64,000 nt of DNA. Source: Magnolia sinica (lineage: Eukaryota > Streptophyta > Magnoliopsida > Magnoliales > Magnoliaceae). Each line of letters begins with the position of its first letter. The first letter of the stretch is position 1. Shown here piece after piece: positions 11,624 to 23,639 of the stretch. The position numbers were made by a program, and so were the translations under genes. The DNA lies in NCBI RefSeq assembly GCF_029962835.1, contig NC_080578.1:57281001-57345000 (forward strand). The letters are read 5' to 3'. The notes under the pieces were generated by a model. It did no database searches. It was not told the origin of the DNA and saw only the letters and a program-made list of their open reading frames with translations.

Positions 11624-12069
11624 CTATAAAAGAAAAAAGAAAAAAAGTGCCCCATCTTTCACACGTACGGTTATTTGGCAATTTTTTCGCGAAACCCGTC
11701 CTTCATTCTCTCTTCGCGCGAATATCCCGGTTACGTTTGTGGTTGCCTTTTGACGCATTATTGGTCGTAGTCGTATCCGCCGATTCACCGAGTCAACGTC
11801 ATGCATTTACTGTTGAACCCAGATTCTTATAAGGCGGCCGTGAATACCCTCGGGTTAAAAAAAAAAAAAAACGAAAATGACCGTAGTCATGTTGAAGTTT
11901 GGGCAAATTATCTAAGAATGCTGGAACAACCCGTATACTCCCGTAAGTAATTTTTGACGGCCTTACTTGGAAAATAAATTTCCTTATCCTTGTTTCAAGT
12001 TGTTGTAAGGTTTTCCAAGGAAAAAGAAGTTACATGATATTTAATGCTAAGAAAGTGAAACTTTTTTTC

Positions 12070-12070
<1 letters not shown>

Positions 12071-12104
<34 letters not shown>
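12071..12104. repeat. (TTTA)n microsatellite in the left foldback arm
   Basis: About eight TTTA units. The right arm lacks the run at the matching place, so it expanded after the arms were made. Confidence 0.85.
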
Positions 12105-12106
<2 letters not shown>

Positions 12107-12112
12107 TGTACG

Positions 12113-12911
12113 GGCAAGGACCAAGCTTGTGAGGTCCACATTGATGTATGTGTATAATCATATTGCCCATCCTGTTTGTTGTGTCATTTTAGGGCTAGGG
12201 CTAAGATATTAACCTGATACAGAGCTTATGTGGGTCACATAATATAAAATAATGGTGACAATGGAACCCACTATTGAAACATTTCAGCCTCACTGTGATA
12301 TTTGTTCGAAGTGGACACTGTCTAAATCAAGACTTTTTTGGGCCCACGCGGAGCATGCCGACAAGGTGAACGGAATGGATCACCCCATTGTGGGTCTTAA
12401 GTTATGGTACCAATGGTTTGATAGAAAAGGACGTGAAGACGTTTAAAACCATGATCCATACAATATGACAACCACGACCCATATAATATATCAACTACGA
12501 TCTATGCAAACCGCGACCCAAATGGGCCCACACTGATGTATGTGTATAATCCATTTCAATCATTCTTTTTGTCATGTCATTTTAAGGCTAGTGCCCAAAT
12601 ATCAGCCCGATCTAGTGCTTTTATGACCCACAAAAAAGAAAATAATGGTGACTGTTGAAAGTTTCTAGGCTTACTATGATGTTTATTAGATGTGGACATT
12701 GCCCAAGTTAAGACTTTTTAGGTCCACACCGAGCTGCCCGATAAGGTGGATAGATTGGATCACTCCATTGTGGGCCTTAAGTTTTGGTACCAATGGTTTG
12801 GTAGAAAAGGAATTGAACACATTGAAAATCACGATCTATACAACATGACAACCACGACCCATATAACATGGCAACTACGACCCATGCAAAACACGACCCA
12901 AATGGGCCGCA
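12113..12911 (+). repeat. two tandem ~390-bp units in the left foldback arm
   Basis: Unit one runs about 12,113-12,525 and unit two about 12,526-12,911. Both contain GATGTATGTGTATAATC, TGTCATTTTA, ATAATGGTGAC and GGTACCAATGGTTTG. Both end in short CGACCCATATAA monomers of the array family but in opposite orientation to the main left array. Confidence 0.8.
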
Positions 12912-13870
12912 ATTGTATGGATCGTAGTTGTCATGTTATATGGGTCTTAGTTGTCCTATTATATGGGTCTCAATTGTTTGGATCGCAGTTGTCCTGTTAT
13001 ATGGGTCGTAATTATCCTGTTATATGGGTCGCGGTTGCAGTTATCTTGTTATATGGGTCTTAGTTGTCTTGTTATATGAGTCTAAATTGTATGGATCGCA
13101 GTTGTCCTGTTATGTGGGACGTAGTTATCCTCTTATATGGGTCGTGGTCGCAGTTGTCTTGTTGTTTGGGTCTTAGTTGTCCTGTTATATGGGTCTCAGT
13201 TGTATGGATTGCAGTTGTCTTATTATATGAGTCATAATTATCTTGTTATATGGGTCATAGTCGTAGTTGTCCTGTTGTTTGGGTCTCAGTTGTATGGATC
13301 GCAGTCGTCCTGTTATATGGGTCGTAGTTGTCCTGTTATATGGGTCGCGGTCGCAATTGTCTTGTTGTTTGTGTCTTAGTTGTCCTGTTATATGGGTCTA
13401 AGTTATATGGATCGCAGTTGTCCTGTTATATGAGTCGCAGTTATCCTATTATATAGGTCATAGTTTTAGTTGTCCTATTATATGGGTTTTAGTTGTCTTG
13501 TTATATGGGTCTCAGTTGTACGGATCGTAGTCGTCCTGCTAGATGGGTCGCATTTATCATATTATATGGGTCGCGGTTGCAGTTGTCCTGCTATATGGGT
13601 CGTAGTTATCCTGTTATATGGGTTGCGGTCGCAGTTGTCTTGTTATATGGGTTTCAGTTGTATGGATCGCAGTTGTCCTGTTATATGGGTCGCAATTATA
13701 TCGTTATATGGGTCTTGGTCGCAGTTGTCCTGTTATATGGGTCTTAGTTGTCCTCTTATATGGGTCTCAATTGTATGGATCGCAGTTGTGCTGTTATATG
13801 GGTCGCAGTTATCCTATTATATGGGTCGCGGTCGTAGTTGTCCTGTTATATGGGTCATAGTTGTCGTGGC
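12912..13870 (+). repeat. left array: 113-bp higher-order repeat of four monomers
   Basis: The monomers all end in TGTTATATGGG. They have lengths 23, 38, 23 and 29 bp: TCTTAG-type, TCTCAG-type with an extra GTATGGATCGCAGTT, TCGTAG-type, and TCGCGGTCGCAG-type. The order A-B-C-D recurs to give a unit of about 113 bp, roughly eight times with some irregular units. Long frames across it are products of the repeat and not genes. Confidence 0.8.
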
Positions 13871-14170
13871 TCATGGTTATCATGTTATATATGACCCATA
13901 ATGGGGGTGATCTGATCCATCCACCTTGTTGGTCAGCTTGCCGTGGGCCCAGAAAGTCTTAACTTAGGCCCATATTGATGTTTGTTAAAACTGGACAATG
14001 CACTGGATCAAGTTGATATTTGGCCCCTAGCCCTAAAATGACATGACAAGAAGGATGAGCGGAATCGATTATACACATACATCAATGTGGGGCCAAGTCA
14101 GGACTTTTTAGGCCTACGGCAAGCTAGCCGACAAGGTAGATCGATCAGATCAACCCATTGTGGGCCATAT
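13871..14170. other. centre of the foldback element
   Basis: This holds a partial about 390-bp unit in reverse orientation (about 13,905-14,097, with ATTATACACATACATCAATG). A short forward piece follows, with GACTTTTTAGGCC and CCCATTGTGGGCC. It would be the loop of the hairpin. No gene is seen. Confidence 0.6.
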
Positions 14171-14835
14171 ATAACATGATAACCACGACCCATGATAACC
14201 ACGACCCATATAATAGGACAACTGCGACCCAAATAACAAGATAACTTCGACCGCGACCCATATAACAGGATAACTGCGACCCATATAACAGGACAATTGC
14301 GATCCATACAACTGAGACCCATATAGCAGGACAACTAAGACCCAAACAACAGGACAACTGCGACTGCGACCCATACAATAGGATAACTACGACCCATATA
14401 ACAGGACAACTACGATCCATACAACTGAAACCCATAAAACAGGATAGCTAAGACCCAAACAACAGGACAACTGCGACCGCGACCCATATAACAGGATAAC
14501 TACGACTCATATAACAGGACAACTGCGATCCATACAACTGAGACCCCATATAACAGGACAACTAAAACCCAAACAACAGGACAACTGCGACCGCGACCCA
14601 TATAACAGGATAACTACAACCCCATATAACAGGACAACTGCAATCCATACAACTGAGACTCATATAACAGGACAACTAAAACCCATATAACAAGACAACT
14701 GCGACCGCGACCCATATAACATGATAACTACGACTCATATAATAGGACAACTGTGATCCATACAACTGAGACCCATATAACAAGACAACTAAGACCCATA
14801 TAGCATGACAACTACGATCCATACAACTGCGGCCC
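14171..14835 (-). repeat. right array: the 113-bp repeat in inverted orientation
   Basis: The same 23/38/23/29-bp monomers appear as reverse complements (CCCATATAACAGGACAAC). There are about five to six higher-order units, fewer than in the left array, so the two arms have changed length independently. Confidence 0.8.
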
Positions 14836-15600
14836 ATTTGGGTCATAGTTTGCATGGGTTGTAGTTGCCATGTTATATGGGTCATGGTTGTCATGTTGTA
14901 TGGATCGTGGTTTTCAACGTGTTCAATTCCTTTTCTACCAAACCGTTGGTATCATATCTTAAGGCCCACAATGGAGTATCCGATCCATCCACCTTGTCGG
15001 CTAGCTCGGCATGGGCCCAAAAAGTCCTAACTTGGACAATGAGCTTAAAAACTTTCAACAATCACCATTATTTTCTATTTTGTGGGCTATAAAAGCACTA
15101 GATCAGGCTGATATTTGGGCCTTAGCCCTAAAATGACATAACAAAAAGGATGGGCTGAATGGATTATACATATACATCAGTGTGGGCCCATTTGGGTCGT
15201 GGTTTGTATAGGTCGTAGTTGCTATGTTATATGGGTCGTGGTTGTCATGTTGTATGGATCATGGTTTTGAACGTGTTCACGTCCTTTTCTATCAAACCAT
15301 TGATATCATAGCTTAAGGCTCACAATGGGGTGATCCATTCCATCCATCTTGTCGGCCTGCTCCGCGTGGGCCCAAATTAGTCCTGACTTGGGCAGTGTCC
15401 ACTTCTAACAAACATCATAGTGAGCCTGAAAAGTTTCAACAATGGGTTCCATTATCACCATTATTTTGTATTATGTGACCCACACAAGCTCTGGATCAGG
15501 CTGATATCTGGGACCTAGCCCTAAAATGACATAGCAAAAAAAGATGGGCGGCATGAATTATACACATACATCAATGTGGGCCCCACGAGCTTGGTCCTTG
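14836..15600 (-). repeat. two tandem ~390-bp units in the right foldback arm
   Basis: These are inverted copies of the left-arm units. GATTATACATATACATCAG near 15,165 and ATTATACACATACATC near 15,560 mark the two units. CCTTTTCTACCAAACCGTTGG matches the left GGTACCAATGG block. Confidence 0.78.
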
Positions 15601-15823
15601 CTCATACGCAAAAAAGGATTCCGTACACATCACTTTCTTGGCATTAAATACGACGTAACTTCTTCTTCACTGGAAAACCATACAACTACTAAAACAAAGA
15701 TAAGGATATTTTGGTCCAAGTAATTTTCTAAAAGCTGTCAGAAGGCCTTTTAGGGAATATATGGAGTGTCATAGCATTCTAAGTAATTTACCTAAACTTC
15801 GAAGCCAGCACGGCCCATTTCCC

Positions 15824-16351
15824 TTTAAAAAATCACATTAACTGTTTCAACGAAAAATGAAGACGGCAACAAACAGATGCACCGCGTGTCAAATATCCGA
15901 ACCATTCATCACGTTAAATATCCGGCGAACTTGCCATGGACAAAATAGTTTTGGTCATGAACAGTATTCAAACTGTTATGACAAAAATAAAAATAAAAAT
16001 AAAAATTGGGCGGTCAGAATAAGATGTCCAGTGGTCAAAATCTTTGATTTTCTGTATCTGGCATGTTTCACATAGCCCATCACGTGATGAATGGCCCCGA
16101 TAGCTGACATGTGCCGTCCGACACTTCATTGAACCGCGATCCTTTCCCGAATTTGAAATTCACCTCCGCATGATGCGGCCCCCCATATCCCATGGTAAGC
16201 TGAGCGGTGATTGATACTCATCTCGACCATATCCATATCATAAGTGGTACGCGCCCCTTTTTAGCACCGTCCAGCCATTCATAGCCATTCATAAGTGTCC
16301 CACCTGTAATGATGCGGGCATTAAATTGGTAAAATCTTCATTTTATTTTTT
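15824..16351. other. intergenic DNA, no gene seen
   Basis: Contains an (AAAAT)n-like run at about 15,980-16,006. The short frames have no recognisable domain. Confidence 0.5.
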
Positions 16352-16450
16352 GTTTATTTTTTTTAACACGCCCACACCACATGGACGTTTGAACCCATAA
16401 CCTCAGCGTTGAATGCACCGTATCTACTTAGCCATTGGTCCGATCCCGGT
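16352..16450 (-). mobile_element. tRNA-derived SINE fragment
   Basis: On the minus strand a TGGCTAAGTAG A-box-like motif is followed about 40 nt later by GGGTTCAAACGTCC, a B-box-like motif. The sequence ends in GTGTTAAAAAAAA. This order and spacing fit a Pol III SINE. Confidence 0.5.
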
Positions 16451-16537
16451 AAAATGTTCAGTTGATTGGATGGTCATGTCCCAACACCGACATGGCGGAG
16501 CACATGATTGGGACGGTACGGTACTGATCATCACCTG

Positions 16538-17356
16538 TGTTGATGTCGTTTTTGGCTCACTCTCCCTTTCCGCATTTTAGTAACTGGTGCTGCACAAAAG
16601 AAAACAAAGGAAACCTAGCTAGTTCAGGGGACCCTCCGATGCCTAAGTCTGGTGTGTAACTTGGGTCTAACAGTTTAGATTTAGGGGTGAGGAACGGATC
16701 TATTTTTCATACCTTTTACTGTGAGTAGATCCTCTTATTTATGGAGGTAATGTAATCCCGTGGCGTGTAGAACTTTCCCTGAAGGGATTGATTGTTATCT
16801 TCAAGGATTTTAAGATCTTTGATCCTCTAGATTTTCGCGATCGAAGTTTATCCTCCTAAGATATTGGAAGGAGATTTAGCTGCCTTCTTGACTCGGCTCT
16901 AATTTCGTAAGAGGTACTAATAGTCAAGATTTAGCTGACCGAGGCTCGGCCGACCGTTTACTGATCTCAAATATTGGTATATTTGGATGGCTTACGTTGG
17001 GCGTCTGACTGACAGTTGACCCATGGCCGACCTACAAGATAGATCAGGCTGATGCAGGGCCAGGGCTCGGTTTGCAGTTGATTAATGTATAGAGTCGGCT
17101 TGACGTCACCTCTGAAAGACCTCTTGAGTGTCTGTAAAGGTGTATTGGCCTTCGTGGAGGTCTTACCCTTTGGCTTGAGACATGTAGGCTCTGGGCAGGC
17201 TTGGCGCCTGGTAAGCCCGGGCCATGTCTCTCCTTTCGGCGTTCTGGACATGTGGGCATTGGTCAGGCTCGACGCTTGAGGAGTCCAAGTCATGTTAGTA
17301 TAATTGGTTCACTCCATAAGCCGACTCATTTGACTTGTCATATTTTCCTCCCAACA
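16538..17356 (-). repeat. 3' LTR of the Tat element
   Basis: On the minus strand it begins TGTTGGGAGG and ends TCAACA. It aligns with 29,441-30,260 from end to end, with scattered substitutions and a few short indels. Frames inside it are not genes. Confidence 0.9.
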
Positions 17357-17373
17357 GTGAGCCCCCTTACTCC
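17357..17373 (-). other. polypurine tract of the Tat element
   Basis: Minus strand reads GGAGTAAGGGGGCTCAC directly before the LTR start TGTTGGG. This is the expected position of the plus-strand primer. Confidence 0.7.
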
Positions 17374-17705
17374 TTGTGCCGACCTGTAAAGGCTGAGGAG
17401 TAGATCGGTGTTGGGTCGGATTATGCATGGTCCGAACTTATGATGGAACATTTAATGTTGGCATGATGGCTAGCTTGAATATCGAAGTGGACTACCTTGT
17501 CCTGAACATGCGTCGGTTCAGTTCTCAAAGCCACACGAGAGAGAGGCCATCGTTTCAGCAGAGGGGCGAATGAGCGTTGGACGCATGGCAGGGCTTTTGA
17601 TGGCGGATTCGTACGGCGTGTGGTGTGATGCCACGTGTCGGACTAGGGAGTCTGAAGAGGCGTCAAGTCGGCTTCTCATTTAAAGCGTGCGCTACGTGGC
17701 GCAGC

Positions 17706-17713
17706 TATAAAAG
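17706..17713 (+). promoter_or_regulatory. TATA box of the antisense ORF
   Basis: TATAAAAG in a GC-richer context lies about 150 bp before the ATG at 17,864 on the plus strand. A possible 5' UTR intron (GTGAGC at 17,824) lies between. Confidence 0.55.
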
Positions 17714-19663
17714 GAACGCCCTAGCCTCCGAATCGTCCCCATTTTCTCACATCTTCTTTTCTACTCTTTGCCTTTTGCTTTCTCTACCCTCTTTTCGTTT
17801 TTCGGCCATCGTTGCAAACTCCGGTGAGCATTTTTCTCCCTCCCTTTCATTTAATTTTGAACAATGTCAGGCTCCGTAAGCCCTCGGGAGGGAGTGTACA
17901 GTCACGAGGGTGGACCGAGCAGCTTCTGGGCCACTTCGGAACCACCCACGTTGCTGGCGGAGACACTGGCTTGTGCTGATGCTACATTCCAGCATTCGCA
18001 GAGGGTAATGGAGTCCCCGACATAGAGGTTGGTGGCATTTGCTGGGGCATCTAACTCATCTTATAGGCGGGGGGCAGTGATAGAACTACTCCGGGCAGGC
18101 CCAACCCCCCTGATGTGGATGAGGATGACGAAGCCGAGGAGGCCGATAAAACCACGGCTGAAGAAGCCACAACTGAGGAAGGGTCGAGAGGGCCAATACC
18201 CTTAGTTTTGACTAAGGATGACCTACTTCGGATCTGGGATGGATATCATATCCCTGACTCTATCGGCCTTAGCTTTCCTCAGCCGAATGATCTCCCTGAC
18301 CGAAGCCCTCTTGGGGCTGTCGCGATTTTTCAGGTCGCAATGCAGTGTGGCGTCTGTTTACCACTGCAGGAGATCGCTTGGTGTCTTCTAGGCTCTCTTG
18401 GTTTGGCTCCGGGGCAGATAGTTCCGAATGGGTGGAGGGACTTATTTAGCTGTGCAATCCTATGGGCTGAAATGGATCAACCAGCGCTGATCATTAACGA
18501 GTTCCTCCATCTGTATCGAGTGCGGCCGAATTCTTAGCAGCCCGACTGGTATTACTTTTGCTCTTGGCGGAAGAAAGGAGGAGCTCTTATAACCGACCCT
18601 CCTTCCTCTAACAAACACTAGAGAGATCGGCGGTTCTGGGCCTGCAGTCGCTGGGAGATGGCCAGGTCGGAGCCATTCGTACCTTTTGTTCCCCGGGCTT
18701 TCTCCGAGCCAGGTGACTTAGCTTCTATTCTTTTCCCTTCTTAGTTAGCTGAACCTCTTTAATGTGTCCTCTGACCATTTTTGCTCCTTCAGACGTCCCC
18801 AAGCTTCGTCCAGGAGAAGGACCGAGCTTGGAGGCTCGAATCAAGGATCTAAGGGCACTGGATCCGGAGACGAGATCTTGTAAATGGCTTCTCCAACCAG
18901 AGCACCTTTTTGAGGCCGGGTTGGACTCGGTTCCGACAGGTACGACTCATAGCTGTGCATTAGTACTTGGCATAATCTCTTTTTTTATTTTGTTTGCTGA
19001 CACTTGTTGTATCTTACTTCTAACGTAGAGATGTCTGAGGCTCGGCCAATCCTTCGTCCCCCTTCCAAGATGAAGGCTCCTCCTCGGGTCGACACTCGGC
19101 CCTCGAAGAGGCAGAAGGAAGTCTCCAAGAGCTAGGGGAAGGCTGCTCCTCCTCCTTCGACCGTTATAGACGTTGCGGACAAGGGTACGGAGGTGGCAGA
19201 GGTGGTTCCACCCGAGCCTCGGGAGGTTTCCGAGCCAGGACCTGTTGAAGAACATGTCCTTGAGAGAAAAGAGGAAGGGGAAGGAGATGAGCCCCCCAGC
19301 GGGGAGGCATCCGAGGGAGAGAGGATTGGCTTCCTCCGGAGCGTCGAAGGAATCCTCCATTGGGTGAGTCGCCAGAGGACCGAGGAGGATTTCGCCGGCC
19401 TCTTTAAGTCATCCATGGAGTGGACGCTCGCCAAGATGACGAGGATACTCCTCGAGGTAAGAGTGAAATCTTCTGTTCTTCATTTAGCTTCTCTATTCGA
19501 TGATAATTTTTTTTATGCAGTTCACACCGTGTGCGCTGAGGGCTCGCGCTGAGCTGTCCAAGGCCAACAAGCGTGCGGATGATGTAGAGGCTTGGCTGGT
19601 GACCGTCGAGGCTCGTGTTGCCACTGTAACGACCAATCTGGCATTGGCAATGGCGTCCCTTGA

Positions 19664-20761
19664 TATAACACCCTGAATTTTCACTATTTTGATTTACCAA
19701 AAATCCTTAAAATTTTCTTTTTTTATAACTAGCCACGTCATCACTTACTGACCCTTGACACTCGAGATGGGTTTATACGTGGCTGGTACTGATAAAGAAC
19801 TGTACTAATAAGATTAATCCAATGTATAAAACCAATGAATCCAACCGTTCAATTAAACATTGAGTTTAGCCCCATGATTCATTCACATAGGGCTCAAATC
19901 TAACTGACCTTCCACTGAGTAATCAAACAACTGTAACTAAATTAAAGATCTACTCAAAGTCGAGCTAGCTATAGGTCGAACTTAATTAATGGACAGAATC
20001 AACCCAGTTATTCTTTTAGCCTAAAACCGACGATTTAGAGTGATCATGACCAAATATTCATTTTTACTAATTTCGAATAGGCCATACCGTGAACTTAGTT
20101 AATTCATGCCTCAACCACTGCGCCCAAGAAGTCTCTTTACCCAATTTATTTCAGAAGTGCCCCGATTATCCGAAAAAGTTCTAGACTGCTCGTTAGTGGG
20201 CCACTAGTTCCAAAAATTATAAAGTAATGCCTGTCTCATTGGGCTTGTGGTCCATCGCGGACGATGGACTCAAACGACGCCTGGAAACAGACGATTTGCG
20301 CCGTCCTGTCGGCACTTGTAAAATGCAATTCTCCATAGTATTGGCCAAAAATCTGAATTTTAAAGTAAATGGCCCCACCACTTAGGACAGTAAATTAGGA
20401 CATTTCAACCGTCGGATTCCACCCAAATTTACACCATATGTTGAAGATATTTTCCGGCACTCATCCGCCAAATCTGACCCTAATCGAGAAACGGTGACCG
20501 TTGATCACAAATCGGACCATTGCGATAAAACCTCACATTCGTTTGCTGTCAAACTTTGCCCAGCCCTTCATCGAGCCATGGGGCACTTATCCCATAAATT
20601 AGATGGGCTAAGGGGCCATCAGGATAGCCCTAATAGCCAAATATGGGCCCCATAAGGCCATTGGAGGCATTTAGTGAAACACAGGGCCAAATGACTTAAT
20701 TTCTGGATATTTAATGCGCAAACCCCTTTCATTTCCACCATTTCCAGCAGCTGAAATCTGG

Positions 20762-20816
<55 letters not shown>

Positions 20817-23071
20817 AGGGCCTCCTTTAGTGGTGCATGTGAGCTTGAAGCTAGGGATATTGAAATTCTGGCACTTTCACCTCTCCATGCCGACTCCAAT
20901 CATTGTTGGAGTGAGATTCCAACCCATCTAAGGTAAGATGAGGTTCCAAATTACATCTTCCTTGATTTTTACAACATGCATGTGTCTTATCCTCCGTTCT
21001 ATGCAATGCAGGGCCCCATCACCTCGAGCTTGTGGACCTGACGGCGCTAGGACGATCTCAACAACCTCCGGCCAAGAATAGGTGCAGACTGACCGATTAT
21101 TGCGCCTAGAGTAGGTTTAATGAATGTGATTGGTGAATTGTTAGTGCATGTGATTGAATCTATGTTTGGATTGCATAACTAGGATAAAGGACTAGAAATT
21201 ACTGAAATTATAAAAAGAGATGAGACCTTAATATCCCAATCACATGACTTAATGATTTGCATGTCATGTAGGATGCAAATATTTGATTTTTCCTAAATTA
21301 TTGTTGATTTACTGTTGATTCCTTGATTTGGAGTTAATTTGCTTGGAAAGATGACATGAATTGTTGTTTGATGTTTGATTCCTTGATTTCCTGAAGTTGT
21401 GATTGAATATGCTTGAGTGTAGGCATGTAATGATGAGGATTGGCTGATTGGGTCGAGTCACTTGTCTGGATTTTCAATGCATGGTTGAATTATATGATGT
21501 ATGTTGACCTGTGGAAGATTTATTTTAGTGCATTACTATATGTTGTCCACATAATTGTATAGGCTGGAATATGTTATGTAGAACCTGTAAAATTTAGTAG
21601 AACTTTATGTGTGGCTATCCATGTACTGATTATACTGAAATTGTGTCTGCCATATATGAATTATATACAAGGAATCCATCTTTTGTTGTGAATTGTTGCA
21701 TATTCCCCTATGGATCGGCCGATTACCTAAAATTTCTTGGGCGGTCCTTGTTGGACCTGTCTGTGAGTGAATCTGGCCTGAATGGTTAAATTATAGGTTG
21801 TTGGCCGTAGTTGGACTACACGAGACAGTGTTCTCAGGCCGATTAGCTAAGGTTCAACCCATCGGGGCATATTGACTATATGTCGACCATCCTTGTACGT
21901 TAACCATGTTTGATCAAGCCTATATGAACCCGAAGTACCATGAGACCATTGTTCCCACTTCTAATTGTTATGTACGGCCCACAAGACTCATGAGCCGAGG
22001 ATGGTGGTTTGGGACACAATGCCCGTGCTATCGGCCTACGCTGGGGTGACGAGCCTCTCCATAGTGTCCATTAAGCACTTGGACTCGTGAGCCGGAGACA
22101 GTGGTGTAGGACATTGTGCCCCTGCTATCGGCCTGTGCTGGGGTGACGACCTCCCCATAGTGACCGCGAGTAGGACATTTAAGTCCCAAATTACTTTCTT
22201 TTGTGATTATATTTCTTTTTAGGATTGACGACCCCATACAGGGCTAAGGGTTGCGAGAGTCACATGACCACGGCCCCTGAGTTGCATGATCGGGTCAGGG
22301 CAGTAATCCACTAAGGGTATTCTAGTTTCCCCAAGATGAAAGAACTTAACTAATCAGCCAAGTTTACATATTTCACGACATTGCATTATATTTGCTGGCG
22401 ATTATGCAGTCGAGGTCACTTTTGAGGGAGTGTTGTTTCATTACGAACGTTAGATGTCGTCGCTTAAGGGAGCACTGGTTGGTGAGGAGCATGCATCATA
22501 TCATAACCATGCATTTCAATTAACAATATTGTTTAGGATTCTATGCTGCTTGCTGTTTATTAATGTATTCTATACATGATAATTTGTGTGGCCTATTGCT
22601 AATGGTACCACTGAGTTAGCTACTCACTCCCACTCCGGGATGGTGTTTTAAAACACCAACCAGAATACATTATAGATGTAGGGTTGATGGAGTTAGACGC
22701 GCTGGAGGATGCTGACATGGATGACAAGGGGGAGTGGACGCACTCCCAGACTTCAGCGGTTTCTTCTAGTTTATAGTTGGATGGTCACATGACATGGGCC
22801 AGGGGCCAGGGCTCTAGTCATTTTGGGATATTTATATAGGTGGGTCTAGTTCCTAGATGGATTTTCTCGGTACTGTATTTTGGATATCTTACCTGTTTAG
22901 CAGCCTGTATTTATATTTTATAATATTCTCGTGTTTATGGTTTGATAAACCCGTCATTGCTTATAAATAAACCCAAATGAATTGAAATCTGGGGCCCATT
23001 AGGGCATATGTGGCACTCGGGAATTCAGGAGCCAAGTTCTTACTCGGCCCTTGAAAATCTGGGGCGTTACA
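19664..23071. mobile_element. 3.4-kb solo LTR nested in the antisense ORF
   Basis: It is bounded by perfect 5-bp duplications CTTGA (19,659-19,663 and 23,072-23,076). The termini are TATAACACCCTG and GGGGCGTTACA, close to the TGTAACACCC...GTTACA ends of long chromovirus (Tekay/Del-like) LTRs. There is no gag or pol. Removing it restores the antisense ORF's coiled-coil frame (MASLDEATAENT). The first dinucleotide is TA instead of TG, a later mutation. Confidence 0.8.
20762..20818. repeat. (GA)n microsatellite
   Basis: A GA run of over 50 bp with one interruption, inside the solo LTR. Confidence 0.95.
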
Positions 23072-23639
23072 CTTGATGAGGCCACAGCTGAAAATACTCG
23101 TCTGGCCTCGCGATTAGAAGAAGCTAGGGTGACATACGATAAATTCCATGTTGAGTACGTCCGAGTCTGTGAGGTCACGAACCAGATCAAAACGGAGACC
23201 AAGGACACTCTTGTCATTACGCAAGATAAGGCGTGGAAGGAGGGATGAGCGGAGGCTGTGAAAGCCTTTCTCTCATCCCAATCTTTCACGAAGGAGCAGG
23301 ATCGTCTCTATTGAGACGGTTACATCGAGTGCGTGAAGTTGAAGAGGGAGAGCTTTCCTCAACTCGACCTCTCTGGCTTCGATGAGAGCGGGTCGGGATC
23401 CGGTGACCCGGGCACCGAGGGGGATGCTAATCCCGAAGCTGAGTCGGCTGCAGCTGGTCCTTTGGTGGTCGTGGTTGATCCCGAGGCAACTTCTGAGGTT
23501 GCTCTTGAGTTGGCTCCTGATGAGGTGGTCGAGCCATGAAGTCGAATTTGCAGAGCAAAATTCCTTTCTGCTCCCTTTTTTAACTTCAGGCACTTCATGC
23601 ACGCCTAGCACCGAGCTCGAGAGTATCTGCAACCTCGAG

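Larger units (their letters stand above)
11873..15823. mobile_element. about 4 kb foldback element with long inverted arms
   Basis: The left flank (11,873-12,120) and the reverse complement of the right flank (15,600-15,823) align over their whole length. They share GAAGTTTGGGCAAATTA/GAAGTTTAGGTAAATTA, TTCCTTATC, TTTTCCA, GAAGTTAC, TTTAATGC(T/C)AAGAAAGTG and CAAGGACCAAGCT. The arms continue inward through two about 390-bp repeats per side and an array whose direction flips at the centre. The ends (GAAAATG left, GGGAAATGG right) resemble Mutator-type termini. The flanks are A-rich and I could not prove a 9-bp target duplication. No transposase is seen, so it would be non-autonomous. Confidence 0.75.
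17864..23539 (+). pseudogene. antisense extra ORF of the Tat element (plant transposase-like gag-associated protein), multi-exon
   Basis: Five exons can be modelled on the strand opposite to gag-pol: 17,864-18,004; 18,067 to about 18,712; about 18,792-18,939; about 19,029-19,456; and 19,521 onward to 23,539, with a 3.4-kb insertion. The first splice (62-bp intron, GTAATG to TTATAG) keeps frame. Exon 2 has the IWDGYHIPDS and ALIINEFLHLYRV parts and a QPDWYYF motif, as in the plant putative transposon protein family (Transposase_28 type). Exon 5 is coiled-coil, followed by an acidic Gly/Ser tail. In-frame TAGs at 18,535 and near 18,619 and a TGA near 23,246 show decay. The molecular role of such antisense ORFs is not known. 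Confidence 0.7.

Noticed and set aside
12912..14835. CRISPR-like look of short repeats
   Set aside because: Monomers are joined without unique spacers, are inverted in two arms and lie in plant DNA.
12746..14894. Open frames on both strands with repeated SCYMGR/VLLYGSQL peptides
   Set aside because: They are translations of the 113-bp tandem repeat in the foldback arms. The same peptide appears in several frames and on both strands, with no domain or start context.
11864..15832. 9-bp target duplication of the foldback element
   Set aside because: The flanks are AAAAAAAAC and TTTAAAAAA. A runs make any match meaningless.
15857..16075. 72-residue plus-strand frame as a small gene
   Set aside because: It runs through an (AAAAT)n microsatellite and has no recognisable motif or promoter.
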